Shown piece after piece: positions 1 to 8,869 of a stretch of 45,537 nt of DNA. The position numbers were made by a program, and so were the translations under genes. Position 1 is the stretch's first letter, and every line of letters begins with the position of its first letter. Below the pieces are notes generated by a model. That model worked only from the letters and a program-made list of their open reading frames with translations. It did no database searches and was not told where the DNA came from. The stretch spans positions 1 through 45,537 of the forward strand of contig CANRJF010000009.1 in assembly GCA_947630855.1 (NCBI GenBank), written 5' to 3'. Origin of the DNA: an uncultured Lachnospiraceae bacterium (lineage in GTDB: Bacteria > Bacillota > Clostridia > Lachnospirales > Lachnospiraceae).

Positions 1-2518
1 GGCGCACTTCCGCATGGCCTAAAACTTTTTCCTCGAAAATCGGATCTAACATGCCCTTCATGGCAGCTTCCACATCTTCAATGGCATTATAAATAATTTT
101 GTAAAGCCGGATATCCACGCCTTCCCGCTCCGCAGTTGCTTTTGCAGTTGCATCGGGGCGGACGTTGAATCCTATGATAATGGCATTGCTTGCAGATGCT
201 AAAATAACGTCTGATTCGTTGATGGCGCCTACGCCGCCATGAATGGTTTTTACCACAACTTCCTCATTGGACAGCTTCTCTAAGCTTTGTTTTACAGCTT
301 CCACGGAACCCTGTACATCTGCCTTTACAATGATATCCAGTTCCTTTACATTGCCGGACTGAATCTGGCTGAACAAATCGTCTAAGGACATCTTTGACTT
401 TGTTTCCTCTAAAAGACGCTCTTTTCCTTCGGAAATAAAGGTTTCCGCGAAACTTCTTGCCTCTTTTTCCGTATCGGTGGATACGAATACTTCCCCTGCA
501 TTGGGCACGCCGCTTAATCCCAGGATTTCCACAGGCGTGGAGGGACCCGCCTCTTTTACCCTTCTGCCGGAATCATCCACCATGGCACGTACTTTTCCGT
601 AACAGCTTCCGCAGGCAATGGGGTCGCCTACCCGCAAAGTGCCTTTCTGTACCAAAACAGTGGCAACCGCGCCTCTGCCCTTATCAAGCTGCGCCTCAAT
701 GACAAGTCCCCTTGCATTCCTGTTTGGATTGGCTTTCAGCTCACATACTTCCGCGGTGAGAAGAATCATTTCCAACAGATTGTCAATACCCTCTTTTGTA
801 TGTGCGGAAACAGGACAGAATATTGTACTGCCTCCCCAGTCTTCCGGTATAAGCTGATATTCAGACAATTCCTGTTTCACACGCTCAATGTTGGCGTTTG
901 CCTTGTCAATTTTATTTACTGCCACGATAATCTCGATTCCCGCTGCCTTGGCATGGTTAATCGCCTCCACGGTCTGGGGCATAACGCCGTCGTCTGCGGC
1001 AACTACAAGAATTGCAATATCCGTGGCATTGGCTCCCCTCATACGCATGGCTGTAAACGCCTCGTGTCCCGGCGTATCCAGAAACGTAATTTTCTGATTG
1101 TTAATGGACACTACGGAAGCGCCGATATGCTGGGTAATTCCTCCTGCTTCCCTGTCTGTCACCCTTGTGGAACGGATGGCATCCAAAAGGGATGTTTTTC
1201 CATGGTCAACATGGCCCATAACACACACAACCGGCGGACGGAACTGTAATGTGCTCTCGTCCTCTTCCTCTTCCTTTAACAGTTCTGCAATCACATCCAC
1301 TTTTTCTTCCGGCTCTGCAATGCAGTTAAATTCCAATGCAATTTCTTCTGCCGTTTCGTAATCCACATCCTGATTTACCGTTACCATAGTTCCTTTTAAG
1401 AAAAGTTTCTTTACAATAACGGATGCCTGGACTTTCATCTTGTCTGCCAGTTCTTTTATGGTCAGATGTTCCGGCAGGGTAATGCTCTTTATTACATCTT
1501 CCTCTTTCTCCACAGGCTTTGGCTGAGGTTTTTTCCTGCCCCCGTGTTTTTCCAGGTTGACAAAACGTTCCTGTTTCTTGCCCAGTTTATCATGATTCTG
1601 CTTGCGGTTGTTGTTCTTTCCCCTGTTTTCTCCCCGCTCTCTTGTCTCTTTGCCTCTGATTTCTTCTGTGGGGGCAACGGCATCTTTATTAAACTTATTG
1701 ATTTCCTGGTCTAATTTGCCCCTAAATTCCTTCTGGCGATTTGAATCGAATCCACGGCCACCTCGATTACCTTGAGTATTATTGGCATTACCGCGATTAT
1801 TCTGATAACCTTTTTGATTCTTTTTATCAAAATTTCTGCCTCCTTTGTCACCATGGGAACGGTTGCTGCCATAATCCTGCTGGGAACGGTCCGTCTGGCG
1901 TTTCTGGGAATGGTCGCCCCGTCCGTCGCTGTGGGGTTTTGCCGGTTTAGGAGTAAGGTCCACCCGCCCTAAAATCTTTACTCGCACCTGCTGCGCCGGT
2001 TTTGTGACTTTTTCTGCCGGTTTCTCCTGTGGTTTTTCCTGTACCTTTTCCTGGGGCTTTTCCTGTACCTTCTCCTGTGGTTTCTCCTCCACTGGTTTTT
2101 TCACCTGCTCCACGGGCTTATGCGCCGGTTTCGGCTGGGGTTTTGCCCCGCTGCCGCCTGCCGCCTGGGGGCGTTCCGGTGGACGCTTATGAGCAGGTTT
2201 TGGCTGGCGCCTTATGCCCTGCTGGCTGTTCTGGGGATTAAACACAGCCGTGATACTGGATTTTTTCTTTGGCCTTTCCGGACGTTTTTCCACTGCCGCT
2301 TCCTCTTTTGCCTTGGATTCTGACGGTTCTGACACTGAATTAACGATATCCTTACTCTCCTTTTTTGCAAATTTATTTTTTACAATCTCAACCACTGAAT
2401 CCTCTATGGTACTCATGTGGTTTTTTACCTCTATATTCTTCTCAGTTAAAAAACTTATGACGTCTTTTGACTGGATATTCAACTCTTTTGCAAGTTCATG
2501 TACTCTGACTTTTGCCAT
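1..2518 (-). CDS. infB: Translation initiation factor IF-2 (3' end beyond window)
   Basis: GTPase that brings initiator fMet-tRNA to the 30S subunit and promotes subunit joining. About 839 residues lie in the window; the C-terminal tRNA-binding domain is cut by the left edge. The start is ATG at 2518 behind GGAGGAG. Residues 1-52 form the IF2_N helical domain ([14 protein letters not shown]). Then comes a long low-complexity Lys/Pro/Glu/Gln-rich linker with EKPQEKVQ repeats and an Arg/Asn/Gly-rich stretch, then a second IF2_N domain near 340-390. The G domain follows, with GHVDHGKT near 434, DTPGHE near 480 and NKID near 533. It is the last visible gene of the rimP-nusA-rnpM-ylxQ-infB operon, 15 bp after ylxQ. 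The linker is variable across the family, so its composition is not unusual. Confidence 0.97.
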   Translation of the reverse strand, partial: MAKVRVHELAKELNIQSKDVISFLTEKNIEVKNHMSTIEDSVVEIVKNKFAKKESKDIVNSVSEPSESKAKEEAAVEKRPERPKKKSSITAVFNPQNSQQGIRRQPKPAHKRPPERPQAAGGSGAKPQPKPAHKPVEQVKKPVEEKPQEKVQEKPQEKVQEKPQEKPAEKVTKPAQQVRVKILGRVDLTPKPAKPHSDGRGDHSQKRQTDRSQQDYGSNRSHGDKGGRNFDKKNQKGYQNNRGNANNTQGNRGGRGFDSNRQKEFRGKLDQEINKFNKDAVAPTEEIRGKETRERGENRGKNNNRKQNHDKLGKKQERFVNLEKHGGRKKPQPKPVEKEEDVIKSITLPEHLTIKELADKMKVQASVIVKKLFLKGTMVTVNQDVDYETAEEIALEFNCIAEPEEKVDVIAELLKEEEEDESTLQFRPPVVCVMGHVDHGKTSLLDAIRSTRVTDREAGGITQHIGASVVSINNQKITFLDTPGHEAFTAMRMRGANATDIAILVVAADDGVMPQTVEAINHAKAAGIEIIVAVNKIDKANANIERVKQELSEYQLIPEDWGGSTIFCPVSAHTKEGIDNLLEMILLTAEVCELKANPNRNARGLVIEAQLDKGRGAVATVLVQKGTLRVGDPIACGSCYGKVRAMVDDSGRRVKEAGPSTPVEILGLSGVPNAGEVFVSTDTEKEARSFAETFISEGKERLLEETKSKMSLDDLFSQIQSGNVKELDIIVKADVQGSVEAVKQSLEKLSNEEVVVKTIHGGVGAINESDVILASASNAIIIGFNVRPDATAKATAEREGVDIRLYKIIYNAIEDVEAAMKGMLDPIFEEKVLGHAEVR

Positions 2519-2533
2519 ATACTTACTCCTCCA

Positions 2534-2851
2534 TTATTCAGTTGTTTTTACTGCAAGCTTCTTTTTTACGGATTGGGCAAGCCCCTCATGGGTAACCGCA
2601 AGAGATGCCCGGAATTCTTTCCCGATACTATGTCCTAAGCTCTCCCTGGTGCCGTAGATTTCCATGGGGACATGATAAAATTCACACATGTTTTGAAAAC
2701 TTTTCCTGGTGTTTTCCGATGCATCTTCTGCCACAAACACTAAAAATGCATCTCCCCCTTTTACCGCATGCTCCGTTTGGTATTCTCCGCTTGCAATGTG
2801 TCCTGCCTTAGCAGCAATTCCTAACATAGATAAGACTTTATCCTGCTTCAA
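2534..2851 (-). CDS. ylxQ: YlxQ, L7Ae-family RNA-binding protein
   Basis: Small (about 105 residues) L7Ae/L30e-fold protein of the kind encoded between rnpM and infB in Firmicutes; such proteins bind kink-turn-like RNA, but the cellular target is not settled. Visible family features are KVLSMLGIAAKAGHIASGE at the N-terminus and the alternating hydrophobic core FLVFVAEDASENTR. I chose the TTG at 2851 because it places KQDKVLS at the start as in homologues, has GGGAGATGG about 6 nt upstream, and gives the usual length. An ATG at 2902 in the same frame would add a basic N-terminal extension inside rnpM. The TTG start overlaps the rnpM stop by 14 bp, which suggests translational coupling. Confidence 0.85.
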   Translation of the reverse strand: MKQDKVLSMLGIAAKAGHIASGEYQTEHAVKGGDAFLVFVAEDASENTRKSFQNMCEFYHVPMEIYGTRESLGHSIGKEFRASLAVTHEGLAQSVKKKLAVKTTE

Positions 2852-3113
2852 AATGTTCCATCTCCCTCTCAAAATCTTCATAGATTTCCTTTGGAACCGC
2901 AATCTTTAAGGAACGCTCTAAGCCTTTACTCTTAACTGCTTTATCCAAACATTCACGGCTGGGGCAAAGATATGCGCCTCTGCCGTTTTTCTTACCAGTT
3001 GTATCAATAAACACTTCATTTTCGGAATTTCTTATCACTCTTATTAAATCCCGTTTCGCTTTCATTTCCCTGCAGCCAACACACTGGCGCATGGGAATCT
3101 TTTTATTCGTCAT
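2838..3113 (-). CDS. rnpM: RNase P modulator RnpM (YlxR)
   Basis: 91-residue YlxR-family protein, reported in Bacillus to bind and modulate RNase P RNA. The signature MRQCVGCR is at residues 8-15 and GRGAYLCPSREC near 45-56. These hold the conserved cysteines and the basic patch. It overlaps the end of nusA by 11 bp and the start of ylxQ by 14 bp, so the three are tightly coupled. Length is normal for the family. Confidence 0.93.
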   Translation of the reverse strand: MTNKKIPMRQCVGCREMKAKRDLIRVIRNSENEVFIDTTGKKNGRGAYLCPSRECLDKAVKSKGLERSLKIAVPKEIYEDFEREMEHFEAG

Positions 3114-4365
3114 TTTTTTCTTCGCCTTCTATATCATAGCCTTCAACGTCTTCTTCCTCTCCGGGCACATCCTCATGTTCCTCTTCATATCCGTCTTCCG
3201 CGTCCCCTTCCCGGTAATCGCCGTCTTCGTAGCCCGCTTCCTCATATTCTCCTTCTTCGTAGTCCTCGTAATCCTCGTAATCTTCGTCTTCATAGTCATT
3301 TTCATAATCCATAAATTCGCCGGCTTCTCTTGCCTGCGTCTCGCTCTTAATGTCTATTTTAAAACCTGTAAGACGGGCTGCAAGCCTTGCATTCTGGCCT
3401 TCTTTTCCGATGGCTAAGGACAACTGGTAATCAGGCACAACCACTTTTGCCGCCTTTTCCTCTCCGTCCGCAATAACGGAAATTACTTTTGCCGGGCTTA
3501 AGGCATTTTCAATTAACATGGCAGGATTGTCATTCCAGGTAATAATATCAATTTTCTCGCCTCTAAGTTCCTCCACAATAGCATTGACCCTGGCGCCGTT
3601 CATACCCACACACGCCCCCACCGGGTCTACGTCCGGGTCATTGGACCATACGGCAATTTTTGTCCGGCTTCCCGGCTCTCTGGCAATGCTCTTTATCTCC
3701 ACGGTGCCGTCTTTTACTTCCGTAACCTCGGCTTCAAACAACCGCTTTACCAATTCGGGATGGGTTCTTGAAACAAGGATTTTCGGCCCTTTGTTTGTGG
3801 ATTTTACTTCCAGGACATACAGTTTAATACGTTCCGTAGGCTGGAAAACCTCTGACTTTACCTGTTCATTTTCTGTAAGGATAGCATCCACCTTTCCAAG
3901 ATTGATACTTACATTTTTGCCCACATATCGCTGGACAATACCCGTAACCACATCTTTCTCTTTACTGTAATACTCTTCATACAGCACTTTTCTCTCTTCT
4001 TCACGAATCTTTTGAAGTATTACGTTTTTGGCATTCTGGGTAGCAATCCTTCCAAATTCTTTGGATTTTACCTCGGTATTGACAATATCCCCCACTTCAT
4101 ACTTGGAATCTATCATCTTTGCATTGGCAAGACTGATTTCCATCACAGGGTCTTCCACCTGCTCCACCACGGTCTTTTCCTGGTATACATGATATTCACA
4201 GGTCTGGGAGTCGATAGTAACTTTAATGTTGTCTGATTTTCCAAAATGGTTCTTACATGCAGTGATCAGTGAGTTTTCAATGGCGTCTAACAATGTCTCT
4301 TTGGGAATGTTTTTTTCCTGTTCTAAGATAGTCAACGCCTCCAATAACTCATTATTACTACTCAT
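3103..4365 (-). CDS. nusA: Transcription termination/antitermination factor NusA
   Basis: RNA polymerase-binding factor that controls pausing, termination and antitermination. It starts at ATG 4365 behind AGGAGG. Domains: N-terminal polymerase-binding domain about 1-125, S1 domain about 135-200 (GIVQRYVGKNVSINLG), and two KH domains about 205-345 (GACVGMNGARVNAI and LAIGKEGQNARLAARLTG). Residues about 352-420 form an unusually acidic tail made of Glu/Asp/Tyr/Gly with YEDYED repeats. Gram-positive NusA usually ends soon after KH2, so the tail is an extension of about 70 residues. It lacks the helix-hairpin-helix repeats of enterobacterial NusA. Confidence 0.97.
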   Translation of the reverse strand: MSSNNELLEALTILEQEKNIPKETLLDAIENSLITACKNHFGKSDNIKVTIDSQTCEYHVYQEKTVVEQVEDPVMEISLANAKMIDSKYEVGDIVNTEVKSKEFGRIATQNAKNVILQKIREEERKVLYEEYYSKEKDVVTGIVQRYVGKNVSINLGKVDAILTENEQVKSEVFQPTERIKLYVLEVKSTNKGPKILVSRTHPELVKRLFEAEVTEVKDGTVEIKSIAREPGSRTKIAVWSNDPDVDPVGACVGMNGARVNAIVEELRGEKIDIITWNDNPAMLIENALSPAKVISVIADGEEKAAKVVVPDYQLSLAIGKEGQNARLAARLTGFKIDIKSETQAREAGEFMDYENDYEDEDYEDYEDYEEGEYEEAGYEDGDYREGDAEDGYEEEHEDVPGEEEDVEGYDIEGEEKNDE

Positions 4366-4408
4366 TATTTTATCCTCCTAATATTATGTTTCGTTATTTT
4401 CTTCGTTT

Positions 4409-4882
4409 TTAAAAATCAATTGCCTGACGAATCAGGGCAATATCCGCTTTTTCAAATACCATGTCCCCCGTTTCATTTACTATGGTAACTTTTTTATCGT
4501 CATATGATTTTAAACTGCCATAAAATTCTTTTTCATGATTGATGGCGCGGTAGGTATGGATTTCTACCTTTTTCCCCATATTGCGGATGAAATCTTTCTC
4601 CTTCTTCAACGGCCTGCCAAGCCCCGGTGAACTCACTTCAAAAACATAGGAACCTTCCACATAGTCTTCCCTGTCTAAAATTTCATTCATCTCCCTTGCC
4701 ACCGCTTCGCAGTCATTTACCGTGATGCCTCCTGCCTTATCAATATATGCCCGCAGATACCAGGTACTGCCTTCTTTTACATATTCCACATCCACCAGTT
4801 CAAAATCCATGCGCTCTAAAATCGGCTGTATAAACTGCTGTGTCTTCTCTTCATACTGCTCTCTTCTTCCCATATCCTTCAC
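4409..4882 (-). CDS. rimP: Ribosome maturation factor RimP
   Basis: Factor for 30S maturation, first gene of the operon. The 157-residue frame has the two-domain RimP pattern: an N-terminal alpha/beta domain with FELVDVEYVKEGSTWYLRAYID, the conserved SSPGLGRPL loop near residue 85, and a C-terminal SH3-like domain. The first in-frame start is GTG at 4882; an ATG three codons in (4873) has AGGTGAAGGA upstream and is about equally likely. A consensus promoter lies at 4968-4996, and a 10-bp hairpin (4913-4940) lies in its leader. Confidence 0.95.
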   Translation of the reverse strand: MKDMGRREQYEEKTQQFIQPILERMDFELVDVEYVKEGSTWYLRAYIDKAGGITVNDCEAVAREMNEILDREDYVEGSYVFEVSSPGLGRPLKKEKDFIRNMGKKVEIHTYRAINHEKEFYGSLKSYDDKKVTIVNETGDMVFEKADIALIRQAIDF

Positions 4883-4912
4883 CTGCCTTTTTGTATGGAT
4901 GGCAAACGTAAT

Positions 4913-4940
4913 TTGAGAGTGGACAAACGCCCACTCTCAA
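4913..4940 (-). promoter_or_regulatory. Leader hairpin upstream of rimP
   Basis: A perfect 10-bp inverted repeat, TTGAGAGTGG and CCACTCTCAA, with an 8-nt loop. It lies between the mapped promoter and the rimP start, so it would be near the 5' end of the operon transcript. No run of T follows it, so it is not an ordinary terminator. It could stabilise the mRNA or be a control element of this NusA-encoding operon. Confidence 0.6.
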
Positions 4941-4967
4941 TACAATCACTACTATTACAATAAAATT

Positions 4968-4996
4968 ATTATAACACTCATTTCGGTATATTGCAA
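4968..4996 (-). promoter_or_regulatory. Promoter of the rimP-nusA-infB operon
   Basis: On the minus strand, -35 TTGCAA (4996-4991), 17-bp spacer, -10 TATAAT (4973-4968). Predicted start of transcription is about 4961, about 80 nt before rimP. The -35 box overlaps the T-tract of the terminator of the upstream tRNA unit. Confidence 0.8.
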
Positions 4997-5042
4997 TAAA
5001 AAACATCAAAAAACATTGCCTATTCAATGTTCCCTGATGTTT
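4995..5042 (-). terminator. Terminator behind tRNA-Glu
   Basis: Nested inverted repeats on the minus strand (AAACATCA...TGATGTTT outside, AACATTG...CAATGTT inside) followed by a T-rich run. It lies about 30 nt past the tRNA 3' end and directly before the rimP promoter. Confidence 0.7.
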
Positions 5043-5072
5043 TCGGGTTGGGCTGTTCAATTAAACAGTCAA

Positions 5073-5144
5073 CAGTTCATAGGGGAATCGAACCCCTGTT
5101 TCCGCCGTGAGAGGGCGGCGTCTTAACCGCTTGACCAATGAACC
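5073..5144 (-). tRNA. tRNA-Glu (anticodon CUC)
   Basis: The minus strand folds as a cloverleaf. The acceptor stem pairs GGTTCAT with ATGAACT. The anticodon stem CCGCC/GGCGG encloses the loop CTCTCAC, giving anticodon CUC (Glu, GAG codon). The T-arm is AGGGG-TTCGATT-CCCCT. CCA is not encoded. A promoter (5158-5186) and a terminator (4995-5042) make it a single-gene unit. Confidence 0.93.
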
Positions 5145-5157
5145 ATGAACAATGATT

Positions 5158-5186
5158 AATATACCATATTTTTTTTTGCTTGGCAA
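5158..5186 (-). promoter_or_regulatory. Promoter of tRNA-Glu
   Basis: -35 TTGCCA (5186-5181), 17-bp spacer, -10 TATATT (5163-5158), ending 13 bp before the mature 5' end. The rest of 5187-5256 is A/T-rich and shows no gene. Confidence 0.75.
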
Positions 5187-5256
5187 GTACTTTTTTATTT
5201 TTTCAAAAATTTTTTTCAAAAAAGCAACAATCGTTCAGTTTGTCAATAATTTTGAC

Positions 5257-5392
5257 TGCATGTAGCATTGCTATATTTATAAGCAGACTCTTGGAAGCCG
5301 TCGGTGCTTAACGAGGTATTTTCGAGTTTAGCACCGTTACGGCTGGAACGAAGCGAAAGCGTGTCTGCTTTAGATATAGCAATGCTTCATGC
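5257..5392. repeat. 136-bp imperfect palindrome behind galE
   Basis: Outer arms TGCATGTAGCATTGCTATAT and ATATAGCAATGCTTCATGCA pair with one mismatch and continue into AAGCAGAC/GTCTGCTT. Inside is a second stem (GCCGTCGGTGCTTA with TTTAGCACCGTTACGGC) around an A/T-rich loop. It starts 9 bp past the galE stop, so it could be the galE 3' UTR or terminator, but it is far longer than a usual terminator and lacks a T-run. It could also be a small non-autonomous element or a structured RNA. No coding frame is evident. Confidence 0.75.
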
Positions 5393-5400
5393 ACTTATAA

Positions 5401-6429
5401 CTAATGGGCTGAACTATCATCATATCCGTTGGGATTGTTTTTCTGCCAGTTCCAGGAATCTGCGCACATTTCTCTGATTCCATACTGGGCAGTCCATCCC
5501 AATTCCTCTTTTGCCTTTGTTGCATCGGAATAACAGGTGGCAATATCCCCCGGTCTTCTGTCCTTTATCACATAAGGAATCTTAACGCCGTTTGCCTCCT
5601 CAAAGTTCTTTACAATGTCAAGGACACTGTAACCGATTCCTGTCCCAAGATTGTAAATGCAAAGCCCTGCATTTTCTTTTATTTTCTTTAATGCCTTTAC
5701 ATGCCCCACGGCAAGGTCAACCACATGGATATAATCCCTTACCCCCGTTCCATCCGGGGTATCATAATCATTTCCGAATACTCCTAATTCTTTTAATTTG
5801 CCTACTGCCACCTGGGTGATATAAGGCATCAGGTTGTTGGGTATGCCGTTGGGGTTCTCCCCGATTAAACCACTTTTGTGCGCTCCAATAGGATTAAAAT
5901 AGCGGAGCAGAATAACATTCCACTCATTGTCTGCCTTCTGCATATCGCTTAGTATCTGCTCCAGCATGGATTTTGACCAGCCGTAGGGATTGGTACATGT
6001 TCCCTTCGGGCACTCTTCCGTAATGGGAATCACTGCCGGGTCTCCGTAAACAGTTGCCGATGAGGAAAAAATAATGTTTTTGCAGCCGTGTTTTCTCATC
6101 TCATCCACTAAAGTTAAAGTACCCGTCACATTGTTGTTATAATACTCCCAGGGCTTTGCCACGGACTCTCCCACTGCCTTTAACCCTGCAAAATGGATAC
6201 AGCTTTCGATTTTTTCTGTCTCCAGTATTTTTTTTAATATGCCCCTGTCTAAAATATCACCTTTATAAAATGTTACCTCTTTGCCTGTAATCTGTTTTAC
6301 CCGTTCTAAGGATTTTTCGCTGGAATTGGAAAGATTGTCCAATACAACTACTTCGTATCCTGCATTTAAAAGCTCCACACATGTGTGGCTTCCGATATAA
6401 CCTGCACCGCCTGTTACCAAAACTGACAT
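5401..6429 (-). CDS. galE: UDP-glucose 4-epimerase
   Basis: Interconverts UDP-glucose and UDP-galactose (Leloir pathway; precursors for surface polysaccharide). The 342-residue length is normal. The NAD-binding GGAGYIGSH is at residues 7-15, SSSATVYGD near 123-131 carries the catalytic Ser/Thr, and the YxxxK pair is in NPYGWSK near 147-153. The start is ATG 6429 behind AGGAGG. It appears to stand alone. A palindromic repeat with a promoter-like end lies directly upstream (6451-6540), and a long palindrome lies directly downstream. Confidence 0.97.
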   Translation of the reverse strand: MSVLVTGGAGYIGSHTCVELLNAGYEVVVLDNLSNSSEKSLERVKQITGKEVTFYKGDILDRGILKKILETEKIESCIHFAGLKAVGESVAKPWEYYNNNVTGTLTLVDEMRKHGCKNIIFSSSATVYGDPAVIPITEECPKGTCTNPYGWSKSMLEQILSDMQKADNEWNVILLRYFNPIGAHKSGLIGENPNGIPNNLMPYITQVAVGKLKELGVFGNDYDTPDGTGVRDYIHVVDLAVGHVKALKKIKENAGLCIYNLGTGIGYSVLDIVKNFEEANGVKIPYVIKDRRPGDIATCYSDATKAKEELGWTAQYGIREMCADSWNWQKNNPNGYDDSSAH

Positions 6430-6450
6430 AATAACATTCCTCCTGATTTA

Positions 6451-6540
6451 TACTCCAGAGCATACACATTTGCCAAATGATTTGCTGTTTTTTTGAAAAC
6501 AGAGAATACATTCTGGCAAATCATTTGGTTCACGGGTATA
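6451..6540 (-). repeat. Palindromic repeat family B, copy 1 (upstream of galE)
   Basis: 90-bp element nearly matched by 36731-36820. It holds a perfect 13-bp inverted repeat, CCAAATGATTTGC and GCAAATCATTTGG. The ends are also related (TATACTCCAGAG against TATACCCGTGAA when read on opposite strands). Reading toward galE, it contains TTGGCA, an 18-bp gap, and TATAAA overlapping its end, 22 bp before the galE ATG. The same layout recurs in copy 2. Confidence 0.8.
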
Positions 6541-6622
6541 CGTTTGTATCTGTTATGAATATAGTGTAACGATTCCCTTCCGTTTCTTCCATATCATAAT
6601 GTACAGAAAATATGTAATTTTG

Positions 6623-6651
6623 TTGCATGAAATCTTTTAATGCCCTATAAT
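6623..6651 (+). promoter_or_regulatory. Promoter of the AraC-family gene
   Basis: -35 TTGCAT (6623-6628), 17-bp spacer, -10 TATAAT (6646-6651), 38 bp before the ATG at 6690. The gene has GGAAAGGA as ribosome-binding site. Confidence 0.75.
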
Positions 6652-6689
6652 ATAAAAAAGGAATCGGACAAAACCGGAAAGGATGCTTT

Positions 6690-7583
6690 ATGCCAGACAT
6701 TTATAAAAACTCCTACAAAGTAAGTGAAAAAGAACTTGTTTCCCTCTCCGTCTATAATGTGGGATTTCAAAAATGCACCCCGGGCTACCAGTGGGGGCCG
6801 GGTATTCGTGACCATTACCTTATCCATTACATTATTTCCGGGGAAGGTAATTATCTTGTGGGAGGCAAATCTTATGCCTTAAATGCAGGGGATGCCTTTT
6901 TAGTGTACCCTAACACGGAAATCACTTACCTGGCAGACCGCAAAAATCCCTGGGAATATGCCTGGGTTGGATTTACCGGCAGCGATGCCTCCATTATTTT
7001 ACAGGCAACGGATTTTTCCCAGGAAAACCCTGTCATACCAAAAACCCCCCTGGGAGAATCTATCCGCCGGCAGATTCTCCACATTTATGATGCCAGGGGA
7101 AACGGCTTAGAACATGCGGTGGAAATGACGGGACGGCTGTATACTATGCTTTCTCTTTTTATGCAAAGCTCTTCCCGCAAAAAAACTGCCGGCACTGCCA
7201 GCAGTTATGTACAAAAGGGAATTGAATTTATTACGGCAAATTACTCCTACCCTGTTACGGTGGAGGATATTGCAGATTATGTGGGGATAAGCAGAAGCCA
7301 TCTGTTCCGCTCTTTTCAGAATGTACTGCATGTATCTCCCAAAGAATATCTCACTTCTTTTCGGATGAAACAGGCATGTTATCTCTTAGAACACTCCGAC
7401 TTATCCATTACTGCCATTGCAAATTCCATTGGATTTGACAACGGGCTGTATTTTTCCAAAATCTTTCACCAGTTTAAACACATATCCCCCAGGGAATACA
7501 GAAAACAAGTTACTCTTTTTTCAAAACGGGATGGCGGAGAGTCTGTACCACCAGAGGAATCACCATCAATGCCCACACCGTAG
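6690..7583 (+). CDS. AraC-family regulator with cupin sensor domain
   Basis: 297-residue transcription regulator. Residues about 15-150 form a cupin-like ligand-binding domain (HYIISGEGNYLVGGKSY, then AGDAFLVYPN). Residues about 170-270 form the two helix-turn-helix AraC domain: VEDIADYVGISRSHLFRSF, then SITAIANSIGFDNGLYFSKI and the signature end ISPREYRK. The ligand is not readable, but this layout usually senses a sugar. Neighbouring galE is on the other strand, so a role in its control is possible but unproven. The last 25 codons overlap the end of the convergent MATE gene by 74 bp; the domain itself ends before the overlap. Confidence 0.9.
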   Translation: MPDIYKNSYKVSEKELVSLSVYNVGFQKCTPGYQWGPGIRDHYLIHYIISGEGNYLVGGKSYALNAGDAFLVYPNTEITYLADRKNPWEYAWVGFTGSDASIILQATDFSQENPVIPKTPLGESIRRQILHIYDARGNGLEHAVEMTGRLYTMLSLFMQSSSRKKTAGTASSYVQKGIEFITANYSYPVTVEDIADYVGISRSHLFRSFQNVLHVSPKEYLTSFRMKQACYLLEHSDLSITAIANSIGFDNGLYFSKIFHQFKHISPREYRKQVTLFSKRDGGESVPPEESPSMPTP

Positions 7584-8865
7584 GCTCAGCCCAGATAATT
7601 CCCCAGTACCCAAAGCGAGGGGTAAATACTTTTGCAAAAACCACTTTTCCCGCTAATTCTATGGTACTGGAAACCACCGGCGTTCTGTGGTCTCCGATTC
7701 CCTGAAGCATATTCCGCAGCATGGTAATAAATGCAGTGATAATGTAAAAACAGGTGTCTACCCTAAGATACAATGTGCCTGTCTCTAAAATCTCCCCCGT
7801 GTCTGTGCCAGTTATGGCAGCAATTATCCATGGAGAAAACAATTGTGCCACTATACAGATAAAAACACACCAGCATACATCTATTTTTATGGCAAATCCC
7901 AAACCTTTTTTTATCCTGCCATATTTACCTGCCCCCAAATTCTGCCCTGCAAATGTTGCCATGGTAGAACCGATGACGCTAAATGCCATCATAAAAATTT
8001 CTGTGGCTTTTCTTGCGGCAGTGTGGGCAACAATAATATTCTGCCCCAATGTATTAATGGAAGTCTGCAAAGACACTGTACCAAACTGTACCAGGGAATG
8101 CATACATGCCATGGAAAAACCGGCAGATGCCAGCTCCCCCATATAATTCTTAACAGGAATGCAGTCCCTCCAGTGAATACGGAACATCTGATATCTTTTC
8201 ATCATGTAAACCCAGCATAAAATCCCCGAAATCACCTGGGCAATGACAGTAGCGTAAGCCGCCCCCTCCACTCCCATATGAAGCCCCCGGATAAACCCCA
8301 AATCCATTGCCACATTCAGAAGGCTGGAAAATACCAGAAACAGCAGGGGAGCCACGGAATCTCCCACCGCCCTTAAAATGCCTGCCCCTGCATTGTAGGC
8401 AAATGTTGCCATAAGCCCTGCGACAATGATGCTAAAATATGACCTGGCATTATCGTACAAATCGGGAGTAATATTCATCCAGTATAAAAGCCTGTCCATA
8501 AAGATTAAAGAAAAAAGGGTGAAAAACAATGTCATGCCTGTGCCCAATACAATGATATTGCCCACATTTTTTCTTATGCCCGCCTTATCTCCTGCTCCAA
8601 AATACCTTGCCACAGGGATTGCAAAGCCTAAAGCCATGCCGTTCATAAATCCCACAAGAAGGTTGGAGAGCACGGAAGTTGCCCCGACGGAAGCCAATGC
8701 GCCCTCGCCTAAGGCGCTTCCCACAATCCTGGTATCAGCCAGGGAATAAAACAACTGAAATAATGTGCCTAAGAATACGGGAATCGCAAACTTTAGCATT
8801 CCTTTCGGTATGCTTCCCACAGTTAAATCCAGCGTATGCAGTTTTTTATTTGATTTCTTTTCCAT
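7510..8865 (-). CDS. MATE family efflux transporter
   Basis: 451-residue inner-membrane exporter with about 12 transmembrane helices, expected to move drugs or metabolites against a cation gradient. It has two MATE repeats: N-terminal GTLFQLFYSLADTRIVGSALG and GFAIPVARYFGAGDKAGIRK, and in the second half QTSINTLGQNIIVAHTAARK and ATFAGQNLGAGKYGRIKKG. It starts 4 bp after the stop of the chemoreceptor gene and shows no Shine-Dalgarno sequence (AAATTAGAATAAAAAT precedes the ATG), so translation probably depends on coupling. Its 3' end overlaps the AraC gene on the other strand. The substrate is unknown. Confidence 0.93.
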   Translation of the reverse strand: MEKKSNKKLHTLDLTVGSIPKGMLKFAIPVFLGTLFQLFYSLADTRIVGSALGEGALASVGATSVLSNLLVGFMNGMALGFAIPVARYFGAGDKAGIRKNVGNIIVLGTGMTLFFTLFSLIFMDRLLYWMNITPDLYDNARSYFSIIVAGLMATFAYNAGAGILRAVGDSVAPLLFLVFSSLLNVAMDLGFIRGLHMGVEGAAYATVIAQVISGILCWVYMMKRYQMFRIHWRDCIPVKNYMGELASAGFSMACMHSLVQFGTVSLQTSINTLGQNIIVAHTAARKATEIFMMAFSVIGSTMATFAGQNLGAGKYGRIKKGLGFAIKIDVCWCVFICIVAQLFSPWIIAAITGTDTGEILETGTLYLRVDTCFYIITAFITMLRNMLQGIGDHRTPVVSSTIELAGKVVFAKVFTPRFGYWGIIWAEPTVWALMVIPLVVQTLRHPVLKKE

Positions 8866-8869
8866 ATTT

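Noticed and set aside
2000-2120. Short tandem repeats resembling a small repeat array
   Set aside because: They encode the EKPQEKVQ linker of IF-2 and are not a CRISPR or intergenic repeat.
3091-3417. Hydrophobic plus-strand frame
   Set aside because: Shadow of the acidic NusA tail; acidic codons give hydrophobic ones on the other strand.
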